64,000 nt of DNA from Desmodesmus armatus (GCA_007449985.2 VIIQ02000020.1:709631-773630); one strand, 5' to 3'. Numbered from the stretch's first letter, positions 33,011-47,900 are shown. Made by a program: numbers and translations. The notes: generated by a model not told the origin, from the sequence alone.

Positions 33011-35245
33011 TGAGTGGCTGAGGGCTATCTTCAGTGTCGCGCATGTGTTGACGCGGGTGGCACCTGCTCGAGCACGAGCTGCAGGTGTTTCAACGCAGTG
33101 TAGGCCGGCTGGTGACAGTCCTCTTGTGTATATTGTTGCAGGTAGTTAGGCTGTCGGCTTGTTCGCTCTCCGTTTCTGTTTCTGGTTTTCTGTTTGTGTT
33201 GATGCCACTGCAGCAGATGCAGCGGCCTGCATGCGGGGGGTTTAGCACCCTGCCTGTACCACGTGTGTTTAGGGTTTGTGTGTCAGGGACTTGGCTGCCA
33301 GCTTAATATACGCTCGCAACTTCAGCGTATTGTGCATCTGCAGCTCTGCCCAGCGAGACTTTGTTGTTGTTCCGTGCAGTCGCTGGCAGCCACCAGCAGA
33401 CTGCTCTTGTGGGAGCGCTTGAGGGGCTTCTCCGCCCAGTGCCCTGTCCTGCCTGTGTGTCTTTGGCAGCGTGACGGCACGTGTGCTTGGGGCGAGCGGG
33501 GCGCGTGTTGTGTGCTGCTTTTGGTTGTATGGCTCTTATTGATGCAGGACTGCCTCTGGCCCTGTGTGAGGGGCAGGCAGGGAGGGATGGGCAGGTGACG
33601 GGGTGATTTTGCACAGCTAGCCAGGTGTGGGTGCAGCTGTGCATGGCGGGCTGTTGCAAAGCTGCAGCGTGTGACTGCAGCATGTGCCTGTGTTATCGTC
33701 TGCTTTGCCCGCCTTGGGCTTGCCGTGCCTAAGGAGGCGTAGTCGGTGCAGCAGTGTGCAGCTGCAGTCACCCTGCTGTGCAGCACAAGCCTGACAGCTG
33801 AGATGCTGGAAGGGGTTCAATGTTTTGGCATGTCTGTAGCCACCAAGAGGCTGCTCGGGGTTTGGTGCAGGCAGGCCTTTGCATGCAGTTTGGCTTGTAG
33901 GCCGTGCGCAGGCCGTTGCGCAGTTTCCCGCCCCCCAGGGAAGCTCACACTGTGTGTTCATGCTCAGTGGGGTGTGGGCAGCCACACCTGGCATCCCGCT
34001 GATTGTCGTGGGTGCTGGCTGATGGTCGTGGGTGCTGGCCACTTCGCTTGCAGGTGCAGCAAGACTGCGCTCATGCCTCTGTCATCAGGTTTCCACTCTT
34101 CGTTGTCCTTGTCACCGGGCGTGTGTCAATGCCAGTAGGTGTGCTGTCTGGTGCATCCAGCATTGCTTACATCTTTTGATCACCGGCCTGGCTGGTGAGA
34201 TGTTGGTGCCCTCTGGCTGCTGAGCATGCAGGGCCCCGCATCACACGTCGTGGCCATGGCACATGGGCTGACCGAGCCTGCAGCACTAGGGGACAGGGTG
34301 TAGAGGAGAGCCCTGGAGGCTGTCTCAGTCCAACTGTGGATCCCTGTGCTGCGGGCTTGGCAGTGGGGTGTGGTTGTCCTTGTTGACTAGCGCATGGGAA
34401 TGCAGTAGGGCAATTCCGCCTCATGCGGTACAGGCTGTTGTCCCAGTGGTTGTCAGGCGTCCGTTTGTTTGCCCTTGCCGCTGGCTCCACGCGTCTGCAG
34501 CAATTGTTGTGGGGGGGACCTACCGCCCTCTCTCGTGTAGGGCCAGTTGCAGCTACAGCTGTGCCTGCTGGCGTGTCACGCTTGTGTATGTTGTGCATAG
34601 GCTGGAGCAGGCGAGGTTTAATGGGAAGAAGCAATGCTTATTATGCCCGCAAAGGGGTGTCATTGCTTCCACAAGGCTGGGGCCCTGGTTGTCTCAGATC
34701 AGTCGTGTGTGGCTCCTGCTGTGTTCCCTTTGAACAGGCAGTAATGGGGCGGCTGAAATCCCACTTTGTGCAAGGGATTGTTGGTGCCTTTGGGGTGTGG
34801 ACAAGCGGTACTGTCTTCAGCGCGAGCAGAACAGCACGGCTGCTTGGGTGTGGGGGAGTTTGCTTGCTGGTCAGGTTGCGAGTGTTTGAGAGTTGTGGTT
34901 CAAAGCAAAGCATGGCACTGGGGGCTGACTTGTTTCTAGCATGGGCACTGACCTGGGGTAGACAGCTGGGTGTGGGTTTGCTTGACTGTAGGCAGGTGTT
35001 GTGTGTCTCGTACGGATCCCCATGCGTAATAGCAGAGGGTGATACAAAGGCAGGGGTTGTGTTGGTTTTTAGGGTAGAGTTGCAGGGTGCTGGTGTATCT
35101 TGTGTTGTGGGTTTCGGCTTTTGCCAGAGATGGTTGCAGGACTCAAAGTTCGTCATGTTTGAGTGGGTTGTGGTTCAGTGAGGTGTGTGGGGCAGGGCCC
35201 TGCGCCAGTGCGGTCGTGGGTCGCCCTCTGCACCTTGGAATGTAA
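33011..35245 (+). other. G+T-skewed cyclin 3' UTR (probable)
   Basis: For 2.2 kb after the cyclin stop the plus strand is strongly G+T rich and no convincing gene is present. The first plus-strand TGTAA I found after the stop is at 35241-35245, close to where the skew fades. A 252-codon open frame at 34423-35181 is best read as a by-product of this skew. Confidence 0.45.
35241..35245 (+). terminator. Candidate TGTAA poly(A) signal of the cyclin gene
   Basis: Coincides with the end of the G+T-rich stretch. Confidence 0.4.
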
Positions 35246-38200
35246 CAATTATCTACAAGTGTACCAAGTATGAAGTCGCTCCTCATGCAGCCAGGGGATG
35301 TGATTCCTTGCTTTCTGTCAAGCAGCATATTGGTGGACGGCTGTTGCAACTTGCTGTAGCACTATGCCAAACCGTCAGGAGGGTGAGACAACCCACTTGC
35401 TGGACAGCCACAGCTGATGTGTAAAGAGTGAAGCATCAGCTGTTGTGTGATGAGGCAGGGCGCTAGCATGGCTGCCAATAGCAAAGTGCGAAGGGACTCG
35501 TTGCTCGTGCCATGGAGTTGAACTGAGGCCATAAGCTCATAAGCAACCGCCAGAACCCCAGGTACAGGTACATGACTGTAATGATGATTGTATCGCCTGT
35601 CGTCAAGCTTAGTGTCTTACACATGCAGAGGCTGCCTCATTGGCTTGTGGTGACCATGCCAGCCCGCATAGAAAGAGGATACAGGAGTCGCCAGGAAAGC
35701 ACAGGACTACAGGAGTGCTGCGCGAGTTTCCTCGTGAAACATGCTTGCAGTCTGTGAACCGCAGCTTGGAACCACTTGGGGAGTCATGTGTGCTGCCTCT
35801 ACAGCAGCCTTGAAGCTTTTTGATGCTTGCCCTGCATAATCACACCTCACATGTGCAAGTCCATCCTGGTGCAGAACAAATGGTGCTGCACTTCCAGCCT
35901 CACACCACTTGGCAAAGATCTTACAAGGTAAACAGTGCCATCAACACCCGTCATGACATGCTGTGCATGCATGATGCCAGCAACTTGCACGCAACTGCAA
36001 ACAAGCCCAGAATTCCGCACCACTGCCTGTCCGTGACAACTTGTTATGCCACAGGGCGGGAGTGCTAAGATGCCAACACAGCACAAGCTGGCATGGACCC
36101 TTCTGATTGGATCCAAGCCGCACTACGAGTATGTTGGGTGCAGCACATGGGTTCAAAGCACTTTGGACGCACAACACACCCAGGAGGCACGCACGATAGA
36201 TATGCCTGTCAAATAACAATGCATGTGGCACAGCTCACCTCTGCAACACCGAGCTGATACAAACAAACATGTGCATGCGGAGGGGTGCTCAGCAGCAAAC
36301 GATGGCATTCAAACCAGGCAGCTGCCGCACACACGGCCTGCTGCGCAGATATGGGGCATTGCACTGTTACCAGCACAGATTCGGTGCTGAGGCAGTGCCC
36401 CACAACTGCTTTCAATAGCTGCCAGCTCTTGAAGGTGATCGGGATGATCCCAACCAGCTAATCGACAGCATGCGTACAGCACAGAGGCTGCATGCCGCTG
36501 TCAGCCTTCTATACTTGTACACACGCTTCAACAACCATGGCACCGTCCATGCATGCTTTGACATTGAGACAGGGCGGAGGCATTCTGCGCTTGCTTGAGA
36601 ATAGGACCGGGACACTTGGTACACAACCTCGCAGCCTGGGGCAGCGAGCAAAGGAGGTGAGCACAATTGCTCAACGAACATGTATAGACACACCAACACC
36701 CACACATCACATGTGCAAGTGGGACCTTTCAGGCAGCTTGGTGGACACATAGGTGGACACTTTCTGTACTGATGGGACACATGTGTGGATAATGGGGACT
36801 GCGGATGTTGAACTTGTAATCACACACTGCTTTGCACCAAGCGGCGGGTGTTAGGGGGTGTCCCCCGGGCTGGTGGGGTGGCCGCACAGACAAGAACACG
36901 ACCAAAAACACACTCATGAGTGTACACCAACAACTGTCAACACACCAGGTTTGCAAAACCTGCAACCAGTTGACGGGGAAGCCCAACCATTGGATACAAG
37001 CCAAACACAGACCCCATCACAACATGCCCCCCTCTCACCACTGAACAAACGTGCACCCACAACCAGCAGCCCTGACAGCAGCTACACAAGCCGTTGACAT
37101 TGAAGAGGTACAAACCTGAAGCGTGCGGCAACCGGACAACAGCTGCGCTGACCTGTGATAGGCTACACAGTGCCAAGGCACAACACTAGCCAAACAAACA
37201 TGCCGCAACTGCCTCCAAACGAAAACCTCCCCCACAACACTTCACCAACCACATGTACAAACCTTCTACAGGCTTGGAGCTGCCTCAACATACACTCAAT
37301 CGCAAGCACAACTTGCCTGAATACCTCAACAAGTCCATCAGCTGAGTATAGCCTCCTCCTGCCAAAATCCGCAATGCCAGCCTATTGCTTTCATCACTCC
37401 ACTTGCATTGCTACCGTGACAGCGTCACACGCTGAGCAGCAGTAAGGGCTCAAAAACCAGCTATAGGGCGATGTACACAGCCCTGCAGGCCGCGCGGCAA
37501 TCGAAACAGCCAGCCCTCTCAGCCTTCACAGACGGATGAGCATGGGGTTCACCCTGCTTTGTACAATGTGTACATGTACATTCTTAAGGCTGCAAAACAT
37601 GCAGCACACCACAAGGCAAAGCAGCAGCAACACGGTGATTGAACTTGATGAGCAAACAACACCCGTAAATGTTTTTCACAGACAACGTGTCTGATGCTGA
37701 CTGCCACCAGCGATGGCAGTCCCCACCAAACAATCAAGGCTCCTGCTGGAGCAAGCCCAAGGCAAGCTGTACAATGAACCAACAAGATTGAAAGCAGGTA
37801 CATGTTGTCCTAATCATGCTTGTCGTGACAACTGCTAGGCAAACGCGCACATAGGAACATGTAATTGGGTGAAAAGATAACCTTGCAGCACCACGGGCTG
37901 ACACCTCTTCGGTACATCCTCAGGCAAATTCTGCATAGACAGGGAGAAACAGACAGATGCCCACAGAGTGCTGAGCACTCGGATCGCATGTGTACATTTG
38001 CCGCCACATCCCCACCTCGGCATCCCTAGGGTGGCTATACGCTGATTTTGCTGCTGCATCGCTGCAGCTGGGATGTTCCGGGGGCAACAGCTAGCATGTG
38101 GAGGCTCCGCACACAATGCAGGCGGCAAAAGAAACAGCGCAACGGCTGCATTGCAGGCAAGGCACGTACACAAGGTAGCTGTTTATTCAGGTGTCTTTGC

Positions 38201-38913
38201 AGTGGTGGTTGATACCACCATACCACAATACCCAACAGCTACCCACTAGCCACCAGCCTACACCACGCTTGAGCATAGTGGGGGAGAAAGACCATCATGC
38301 TGCGACAACATCCAGCATCAAAAGCCACACAAAGAGCCGACTATTTGGATATTGTGCCACAACTAGATTGCATACTCAGCTTCACAAGGCACAAGCACAT
38401 ACCCTCCAAAACAGGCCAGTACAAACAGTGCACACACTACACACGATACACAGGGGCCCTGACAGCAGGGCATACAGCCGCCTAGGCAGCAACTGTGCAT
38501 CGCTGCGGGCGCTGGGTCCATGTCAATACTCGGTCTCTGTCTGGTGAATGTGGTGCCAACCACTGATAGAGTTCCCATCAGACAGTTCAACTGCACTCCC
38601 ACAGACGCCATGGTAGGGGTGATGACCCCAGATGAAAGAGTGCTTCGCACAATTTATCGTGCTTTTGCAAAATTCACAAGGCAAACAAGGACCTGCATGT
38701 GCACGTCCGTCTCTCCAATCAAGCGACTGGAACAATCAATCGACTGGAACAAGTGTGTGACCCGCGCCAAACACCAGTTCACTGGCCACAGATGTGTGAC
38801 CCACACACACTGCCACCCCAGCCACCCTCGGTTGCCCTGATTGCTCTTACAATCCTGCGGCCCCAAACTCGTATAGCCCACACACCCCTTCTGCTCCCAA
38901 CCCTACCGGAGCC
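35246..38913 (-). other. Convergent intergenic gap and A+C-skewed flank
   Basis: From about 35.8 to 38.9 kb the plus strand is A+C rich, so G+T rich in the sense of the receptor kinase upstream on the minus strand. Minus-strand TGTAA signals occur at 38847-38851 (63 nt after the kinase stop) and at 35921-35925 (where the skew begins). Either the kinase has a short 3' UTR or one of about 3 kb. No gene is seen. Confidence 0.4.
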
Positions 38914-41900
38914 TCAATCCAAATCCAACTTCAAGCGGGCGGCACGCCCCCCATACGACACCTCACTCCACTCCATCCCCTCACCTCCCTGAACGGCCGG
39001 GCTGTTCCTGTTTGTGGCTCCCCCTGTCCACACCCCCGCTGCGTTCCCGCTGCGCTGTCTCTGCATCCCCGCAGCTTGCTGCTGCTGTGGCTGCTGCTGC
39101 TGCTGCTGCTTGGGCCTGTTGGGCAGGGGTGGCAGCGGGCAGGGTTGCTGGCCTGCAGCGCCTGCAGCAGCGCCCGCAGCAGCTACTGCAGCGGTGGTGG
39201 GGACGTGCAGGATGTACTGCTGGCCTGCGGTACCTGCAGCAGCCTCTGAAACCTCCACTGACTCCAGGGAAGTAAGGATGGCTTGGAAGTCAGGCCTGTG
39301 GAAAAGCAGCAAGCAGGTGCAAGGCAGAGTCTTGCTTTCCACATGCCGTGCTCATTGCTCACATGGATTGAATTGATGAGCTCTACAGGGTGCATCAGCA
39401 GGGACACCACCACCAATCGGTGCCTCAGCACAAGTGCAGCTCAAATAGGCCACCTCCAAGCTGCAGACTAGCCCACCCAACAAGACAAGATGCCGGGATG
39501 AGCGCTGTGTGGCACCCCATTGGTGGCATGAAACCTGTGCCATCAATCCCACATTCAATGATAATTCAATGACGCCCCACCTGTGTTGCGGCTTCTGCAC
39601 CCAGCAGGACTCTGCCAGCCTCATCAGGCCCACTGGCACCCCACAGGGCCACGTGAGCCGCAGCCCCTCAATCACCGCATGCCGGTTTGCAACGCTGGAT
39701 TAGATATGATGCTGCAACGTCCCCCATTCTGGCATGCACCCAGCCCCACCTGTGTTGCGGCTTCTGCACCCAGCAGGACTCCGCCAGCCTCATCAGGCCC
39801 ACTGGAACACCAGAGGGCCAGGTAGGCCGCAGCCCCTCAACCGCCACGCGGTGCGGCAGCAGCGGGATGGGGACGCCGGCATAGGCGCGCATGCCGGTGA
39901 CCAGCTCGTACAGCAGGACGCCGAATGCGTAGACGTCGCTGCCCTTGCCGACGTGCCCGGAGGTGAACAGCTGCAGAGCGGGCAATTCGCAGATCAGGCA
40001 TCAGATTATCGCAATCACATCAACAGAAATTCGAATGTTGCGTGGTGGGGAATATGGTAGGGCTCATGACTGATGCACGGCCTACACGTTGTGCAAGGTG
40101 GCAGATGCAGAACTGCAGAAACATGGTGCAGAGCATGAACCACCCTATGCGTATAACAGGCTGTGATGCAGCGAAGCATACAGGCAGGAACACTAGCATG
40201 CAGCTGGCGCCTGTCTATAGGCTTGATCTGAAGTGGCTCACCTCAGGCGCCATGTGCGTGGGTGTCTGCAAAGCAAAAACAAGTAAAACAACAGGGACAG
40301 AAGCAGGCACAGCGTCAGGAGCGCGTCAATCAGCACATGGCACCAGGCACGCACAGTGATTGTGCAACAACTGCAAGCTGCAAAGTGGCTGATATGCCTG
40401 CGGCTGGCCAAGTTGCTGCAAGAATGCAACATACTGCAACTAGGCCCAAACAAACATGGGGCGGCAGCACAAGCATAGCACAAAAATGCAAATGCGTAGC
40501 CGCCCGTCAGTGCAGCTGTGGCCTGCCACAGGCCTGCATTGGTGCCATGTCGGGTCAGGGTGCCAGCTTCACCAAGACTCACCCCCTGCAATTACACACA
40601 CAGCAGTAAGCAAAGTCAGCTCAGTGGAAGAGCAAAGTGCCCTGGTTCTTGGTTGTGCTTGCAAAGACAATACCACGCATGCCCGAAAGCCCACTTCGTT
40701 CCATATCAACAAATGCCTTGACTCGATACATCTTTGCAACGTGCCCGCCAGTTCATGCATACAGCGCCGGTCACAGCCCGCACTAATGCTACTGCCGCCA
40801 ACCCTCACCCTCGCAAGCAGCGTAGCATGTGTGTCCGTAGGCCCCAGGGGCAGCGCCAGCCCAAAGTCCGCCACCTTCGCCGTCAATGGCAGGCAGCCCG
40901 CCTGCGTCCAGACACGCAGCAGCTCCTGCTGCTGGTCCCCGCTGCCTGCCCTGCCCACGCCTGTGCTGGCCTGAAGCAGGGCGTTCCCAGCCTTGAGATC
41001 TCCATGCCTGCAGGACAAGCAGGGCAGCCAGCACGATGCGCATGATGACAGAGTGCGGAAAACACTGACTCCCAACCACTACGGAGATGTGCAACATACT
41101 CAGCCAAAGCAACCGCACCAGTAGATGAGCAACCCTGGCACGTTACTTGTTGCTGGGGAAAAACCCCAAGCTGCATATGATCCTCAAATATCCCCCATGA
41201 TGCAAGGAATAGTGTTGACAACCGTCCTGCCAGTGCCAATGACACAGTAAACCCCTGGATGATACGGCACCCCCCCAGGACAGAGCCACTCACACAATGC
41301 CCTCCCGGTGCAGGTGCAGCATGGCAGCAGCGACATCATGGCTGAGGGCCACTGCCACTGCAGGGTGCACAAAGCTGCTGCCGGGCAGGTGAGGCAGCAG
41401 CTGCCTGTCCAGCTGGTCACGCAGGGTGCCCTGTGTGCACAACAAAACAGCAGAGGCAAGGCCAACAGGTCAGGGTGATTTGATACTTGCACGTCACACG
41501 CAGGACGATCAGTAAGCGCAGTGCAGTGGAGTCAAGTAAAGTGTAGTACACATGACAGGACGGAGTTGGAGCCTTTTGGAGGGCGCATCTCCCTGTCAGC
41601 CTGACCACCAGGGTGCAACCTCTCTTACACTCACAGCTTGCTGACAACACACCCCCCTGTCACATCTCTGTCACGATTGCTGTTGATTTCATAAGACCAT
41701 CCTAAAAATGCAACCACCACCCACCTGATCACAGTACTCCATCACCAGCTGCAGCATGAAGCCCGTGATATGCTCCTGCCTGTCAGAGCCGGCACCTGCT
41801 TGCCCCTCCTCACCCTCCTCCTGCTGCTGCTGCTGCGCCGGCTGCTGCTGCTGCAGGGCGGGCTGCCAGCCTCCACCAGACTGCTGTCGGCTGGGTGCAG

Positions 41901-44900
41901 CGCTGTTGGGACCTGGTGTGGAAGGGAGAATGGTGCACACATGCCAGTGCACAAAGCGTGAGGGGTGTGTGTGTGTGTGTGCGCCAAGGACCTTCAAGGG
42001 AGCTCCAGACTGCTGGCGGCTGGGTGCAGCGCTGCTTGGGCCCTGGTGTTGTGAAAGAGAGTGACGCATCCATGTCGGTGAACAGAACCAGCAAGAAATG
42101 TATGCGTGCAGGGGCCATTGATCGCAGGAGGTGCCAAAGGCCACCTGCCTCTGCACCCTTGCTGAGCAAGTCATCTGACAGTGATCGTGACAGCAACAGC
42201 AGTCACTTACCTGATGTGTTTGAGGCCATGAGGGGGCTGAGCATGTAGGTGTACACCTGCACCACGTTGGGGTGGTGCAGGTTGGTGCTCAGCACAGCCT
42301 CCATAATAGCCATATGCGGCCTGCTGTTCTGCTGCCGCATGTGCTGCTGCCGGCCAGCCAGCTGGCCATTCCGCTGCTGCGCCTGCTGCAGCAGCTGCTG
42401 CGGGTTGCTCTCCGCAGCGAATGCGTTGGCGGGGAGGTGCATGACCTTCACGGCAACCTGCTTGCCGCGCCATGAGCCCAGGTGCACAGCTGGCGAGGGT
42501 GAGCGACAGCAGGAGTGAGGCAGCATGCAACAGATGGGTGTCAGCGACGCGACCAATTTGCCATATGTTGTCGATACCATAATGGGATGAATAGGGGCTT
42601 TGGGCTCAGCGGCGGTTAGCGCGTACCGAGTGGATGACAGGGGCGCGGCATCAAGCAGACAGCAACAACCATGCTGATGCAGCCACTGGAACAATGCTGA
42701 GACCCTCAACAGCAAGTAGCAAGGCTCAAGAGCTTCCCCATGCATGCTGCCCATGCGCGCTGTCACTGTACATGAGTCTGGGCTGCATTACTCCCACATC
42801 GGCATGACCTAAAGGGGGGAGCACTTTCAGCAGCTGTTGCCCGCTGCATGACAATTCACTCAACCAGCTTACCTCCGAACGACCCCGTGCCAATGACTTG
42901 GAACAGCCGCACATCCTCATTGCGGTTCCCGCCACCGCTGCCATGCGGACTGCCGCCCCTGCTGCTGCCCCCACCAGCAGCAGCAGCAGCATCAGCACCA
43001 GCAGCACCCCCCATACTGCCCTCGCTCTGCCTGCTGCTCAGCACATTCGCAACTCGCGTGCTACTGGCAGTGGTGCTGGCAGAAGCAGGCCGCTGCATCG
43101 ACCGCAAGCTGCTAGCCTGCAGCCGCTGCTGCATCAGCCGGATAGTCTGCATGCTGACGGCATCGTTCCATTGCTGCAGCCCCTGCTTGATCGCAGACTC
43201 AACCTCGTCTGCCTCTGACCGATCCCGGGGAGTAGCATCCAAAGGTGTGAGTGTACTGCCTACTACCGACGGCGTTACCGTACTGCCAGACATGGGGCAG
43301 CTGCCGCCAGTGCTGCCAGAGAGCGCCACGAAAGGCAAGGGCTCGCTGAGACAGTTGGCGTCGACAACGCCACCCACGCCTGCTGCCCTACCGCCACTGC
43401 TGCTGCCATGCGAGTGCCGCCGCGCTGCATCCCCGGCCGCCACTGCTGCTGCTGCCGCTGTGTCGTCACTGCCTGCACGGAACTGGTCACGGACTGCTCC
43501 AAGATCACCGGCTGAAACATCCCGTGCTAAAGCAGAATCCTTACCAGGTTGTACAAGCACTCGCAGACTGGAGCCTTCTGCTGCTGCGCTGCCTGCGCCG
43601 CTGTCATCTCGCGCAGCTGCTAGTGACGCCACAGCACGCTGCTTGAGGCCGTCACTGACTGACTGAAAAGCGCGCAGGCGCCTGTGCCGGCGTATGAAAA
43701 GCAGCACCACGGCACCGATGGCCAGAGCTGCCAGCACGGCAAGGGCGACACCAAGACCGACTGCTGCTCCTCTGGACAGGCCTGGCCGCTGCTGCTGTTG
43801 GACACTGCCGGCTGCTGCAGCAATGACTGGCCAAGTGTACCCTGGCATTGCTGTTGCGGCGGCTGGGTCTGGCACAAGCCTCACGTTGCTGCCTGTTATG
43901 CCAGGCCCTTTGAAAGAACCCACAGTCAGGACCCCGGGGCTGGTCCGACTGACTTTGGAGAAGAGCAGGGCGCTGGAGTCTGTATGTGGCAGGGCCAGCA
44001 GCAAGGCAGCAAGTGTAACAGTAGCAGGAGCGATGATGGGCCATGTGACAGCTCAATGGCTCAAAATCAGAAGTCTGGCAGGCGACTGCCATTGCTTGCC
44101 TGCAAGCCCTGAGCCATGCGAACACAGGAACCTAGTTTTGTCACTGGGCCGGCAATCAGCACAGGCAGCGCAGCAAACTGCTGACGTTCTGTATGTGTTG
44201 CCCTGAAAGACAGCTGCAGCCACCTGCATCAAGTTGAGAGTCACCTCACCTTGCAAGTCAATGGCAAAATTGCGGCTGTTTGCGGCTTGTGCGATCAGGT
44301 CCCATTCGGCTTGGGGCAGCATCATCTGGGTGTCAATCACGGTCAGAGATAAACCGGACATAGACCTGCCAACAGCACAGCGCAGAAACACAAATACACA
44401 GACGGTGTTGCCTGCGGCCGCTGAAAGTCTGCATGGCGAGGGTCGCTTTTCAGTGTGCGCAACAGCCGGGTGCACATGTAAGGCAGACAGCTGCAGTCTT
44501 GTGATGCTGCTCCTAGTGTGGAACATTAACCCTTGTCGACACAAGCCACGGAGCCAGCCGCTGCAATGCATGGTCGGCAGTTGCTGTATTATGTTGCTGT
44601 ATTATGCTGCATAATATATGCACTGTGCTTGTGAAAATCACCACTCAACCACCAAAACCCAAGGACACTAGTGATGTACAGCCGATTCTGCGCACCTGTT
44701 GAACGGCCAGAGCAGTATGGTGAACACCCCCGACGGCATCGCAGTCGGCAACGACACAGTACCCGCCGTTGGAGCCGCTGTCGCCTCCTGCAGCAGCCTG
44801 CGCCTGGACCCAGCGGTGCTGGGAACAGATGGACTGTGCGCCTGCGGGAGCTGCCACAGCGTGGTATTGCGCACTTGGAGGTATCTGTCTGGCGCATCGG

Positions 44901-47900
44901 CTGGGATCTGAATGAGCCCCACTGTATACTGGAAGCTCAGGGAGTAAACCTTGCCAGGTGGGGGTGGTGCTGCAAGGGCTTCAGCAGCTTGAGGCAGCGG
45001 TTGGGTTATGTTGGGGACGGCAACCCTGCTGACGTTGAGAGGGATGTGCCGCATGGATGGGGCGGCTTCGGCAGGGGCGCTGGGTGTTACTGTAGTCTCG
45101 ACATCGCCTATCAACGTCGTCGGGCCACTGACATTGACAGGGGTGCAGTTTGTCCCGCCGATGCTGACGTTGCCGGACAGCTGCCAAACGTGCACACGGT
45201 TGTGCGCAAACCTTTGGGTATCCTGGTGACCGAAGCAGCAGCAGAACAACATGCAGGCGTGCAGGTTTCACCCATCAGGAGAAGGATCACCATTAGTGTG
45301 CATATAGTGTCACTGCAGTTTCTGGTCTTTTGGTCAGCCAATGCCTTTGGTCAGCCTATAACTGTGTCAACTCATGTTCCCTGATGTGCCCAAAAAACAA
45401 CCCCTCACCTGCAGGCTCGAGCAGTCTGTGATGGCCTGCACCAGCACACCCGTTTTGTACTGGAGCTGATTGAAGACTTGCCGCGGCGCGGGCAGCTGGC
45501 GGGCAAAGACACGCTGGGTCTGTACGACACAGTACCACAGGTTCCAAGTGTTGGTCACTATCCGCACCACCGTCATAGAATCGACCGTCGGCCCTTGCGC
45601 AACCTGCAGGCACAACATCGTTCATGCACAAATTCAATCAGGCACAAGTGAGCATGTCTGATGCGCAATGCGCAGACGCATGTGCAATGTGCCACCGCAC
45701 ACAATCATTCAGAAGCCCGCACAACACAGTGCTGGACTGGGCTGACGAGGTGCTGCACGTGCTGCAGCAGGACATAGCCCCCAACAGACGGCGGTTGTGA
45801 CGCCCTCTGAGCAGGCACCATGCTGCCTTGACTGCTCACAGGCTGAAGTTTATGATGAATGGAGTGGCACCTGTGACAGGTGACTAGGGACAACTCACGT
45901 CAAACGATGTCATCTGTAGGTCAGTCCTGCATGAAAAGAAAAAACAAAAACAGAGCAAGCAACATGAACCAACAGGTCAGGTTGTGATAACAAGTAAGAC
46001 GAGCTGTCTGCAAGATGTCTTTTGGGACTGCATACACCTGTCCGATCAGATCGTGCCGCACTTCACTCAAGATGAGTGCAAGTGGACTTTTTCTGCGTGG
46101 TTTTCTATGTGGGGTGCGCATGTGCAGGTGAATGCGTAAGGGTGCAATGTGAGACTGATAATGCATGATGCAATGTGTGCAGCACACATCAATGGGTCGG
46201 GGCTCGTGCCTGCATGGTGCCTGCAACAGCCAATCATTACAGAGCCGCTGTAGCAATAAGCACGTGAAGCTGGGGCGGGGTGAACCCTCAACCCAACCCC
46301 AAACCTGTCACCTGGATTTTAGAAACCAATCCAAACTCAACCACTTTACCAGGCCCTGACTGTACCTGTAAAAGCCTGCATACTCCTGCAGCGCAGGTGA
46401 GGGGCTGTTGTACATGGTAGACATGAACGTAAGGTAGGAGATCTCGTCTGCTGATGGCAGGACCAGAGTGCAGTTGGTCAGGATCAAGCAGACGTCCTTT
46501 GACCTGCGAGCAAAGCAAGAGCCAGGGGCGGCCAACAGGAAAACACACCATAATGGCGCCATATCGCAAGTGCTGAATGCTGTGCTGCCACGCAAGTACG
46601 AACATCATTCCGAGACAGCATCCCACAGACATGCAATGAGAGAACCTTGCTGCTGAGGCTGAACATCACCGGCCAACTGACTGCCGACGCATCAACGCTG
46701 ATGAAAAACAATGCTGCTAAACGGCTCAGCCTGGCAAAACCAAGCCATCATGGGTCTGCTTCCTGCGACTTCCCGCCTGGGCCCCAGCTTGTGCATGATT
46801 GCCGTCGCCAGTAGCACATCGAGCACAACGCCATGGCCGTGCAAATGCCTGCTGGCAAACTACTAGCGACGCCCTCACCTGTTGCAATAGACTGCCCACA
46901 GGTTTGTCGTCACTGTTGTACTGTAAGGAGGGGCTAGCGCTGCAGAGGTAGCGTCGCCTGCAAGCACAACCCAAAAGACAGCAAACGTGAGCTGAATTGC
47001 GCCCCATACATGGGCCATATCATGCCAGCCACCCCCTCGAGAACCCCCCTGGTTTCGCTTTTTCTGCGAAAAGCTCAACTTGTCACCAGCACAGCACCAG
47101 CACCCCATGCAAGCCCGTGTCCTGCAAGTGCATGCCACCCGCAGCTCAGCACACGCACCCCATGTGAGCCCATGTCCTGCAAGTGCATGCCACCCGCAGC
47201 TCAGCACAAGCACCTCATGCAAGCCCATGTCCTGCAAGTACATGCCACCCGCAGCTCAGCACAAGCACCCCATGCAAGCCCATGTCCTGCAAGTACATGC
47301 CACCAGCAGCTCAGCACAAGCACCCCATGCAAGCCCATGTCCTGCAAGTGCATGCCACCCGCAGCTCAGCACAAGCACCTCATACAAGCCCATGTCCTGT
47401 CCCGAGCCATGCCACCGACTGCTGGGTGCACGGCCTGTCGGGACGCAACCACCAACAGACCCATGGCGATCAGAGTATACACCACGAGTCCATGACAGGA
47501 AGCGCATGCGCTTGGCGCAGCAGGGCGCATGCACCACTCATTCTGGTGCGCACCGTGTGGATGCATCAGGATGCGCATGCGCGTCACTGCCCAACACACA
47601 ACCCCTAATCATCGCACTTGCTCAACCCCACATACCTGGGGCCATATTCTCCAAAACAACCGCCTGCCAGGCCAGCTGTGCGTTTCGGCGTGTCACGTTG
47701 AACTGGTTCACCACCATCTGCAGGTCTACAGAGACCGGTGCGGACCTGGAACCCACGATCAGCACGGGCCGCGCAAAGACGATCGGCTTGGGCAGGTTGG
47801 TCCCCAGGGTGACGTTGGTGACCACGCGGATCAGCAGGGGGACTGTGGTGTTTATCGTTGCGTCGCGCTGCAGGACAGGGATGATCGTGTCGTTGGTGAC

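Noticed and set aside
34423..35181. A 252-codon plus-strand frame downstream of the cyclin gene
   Set aside because: It lies in strongly G+T-skewed sequence that lacks stops by composition; no domain, no exon signals, and it fits a 3' UTR better.
47084..47405. CRISPR-like array of 61-bp repeats
   Set aside because: No unique spacers between conserved repeats; units are contiguous and the context is a eukaryotic intron.
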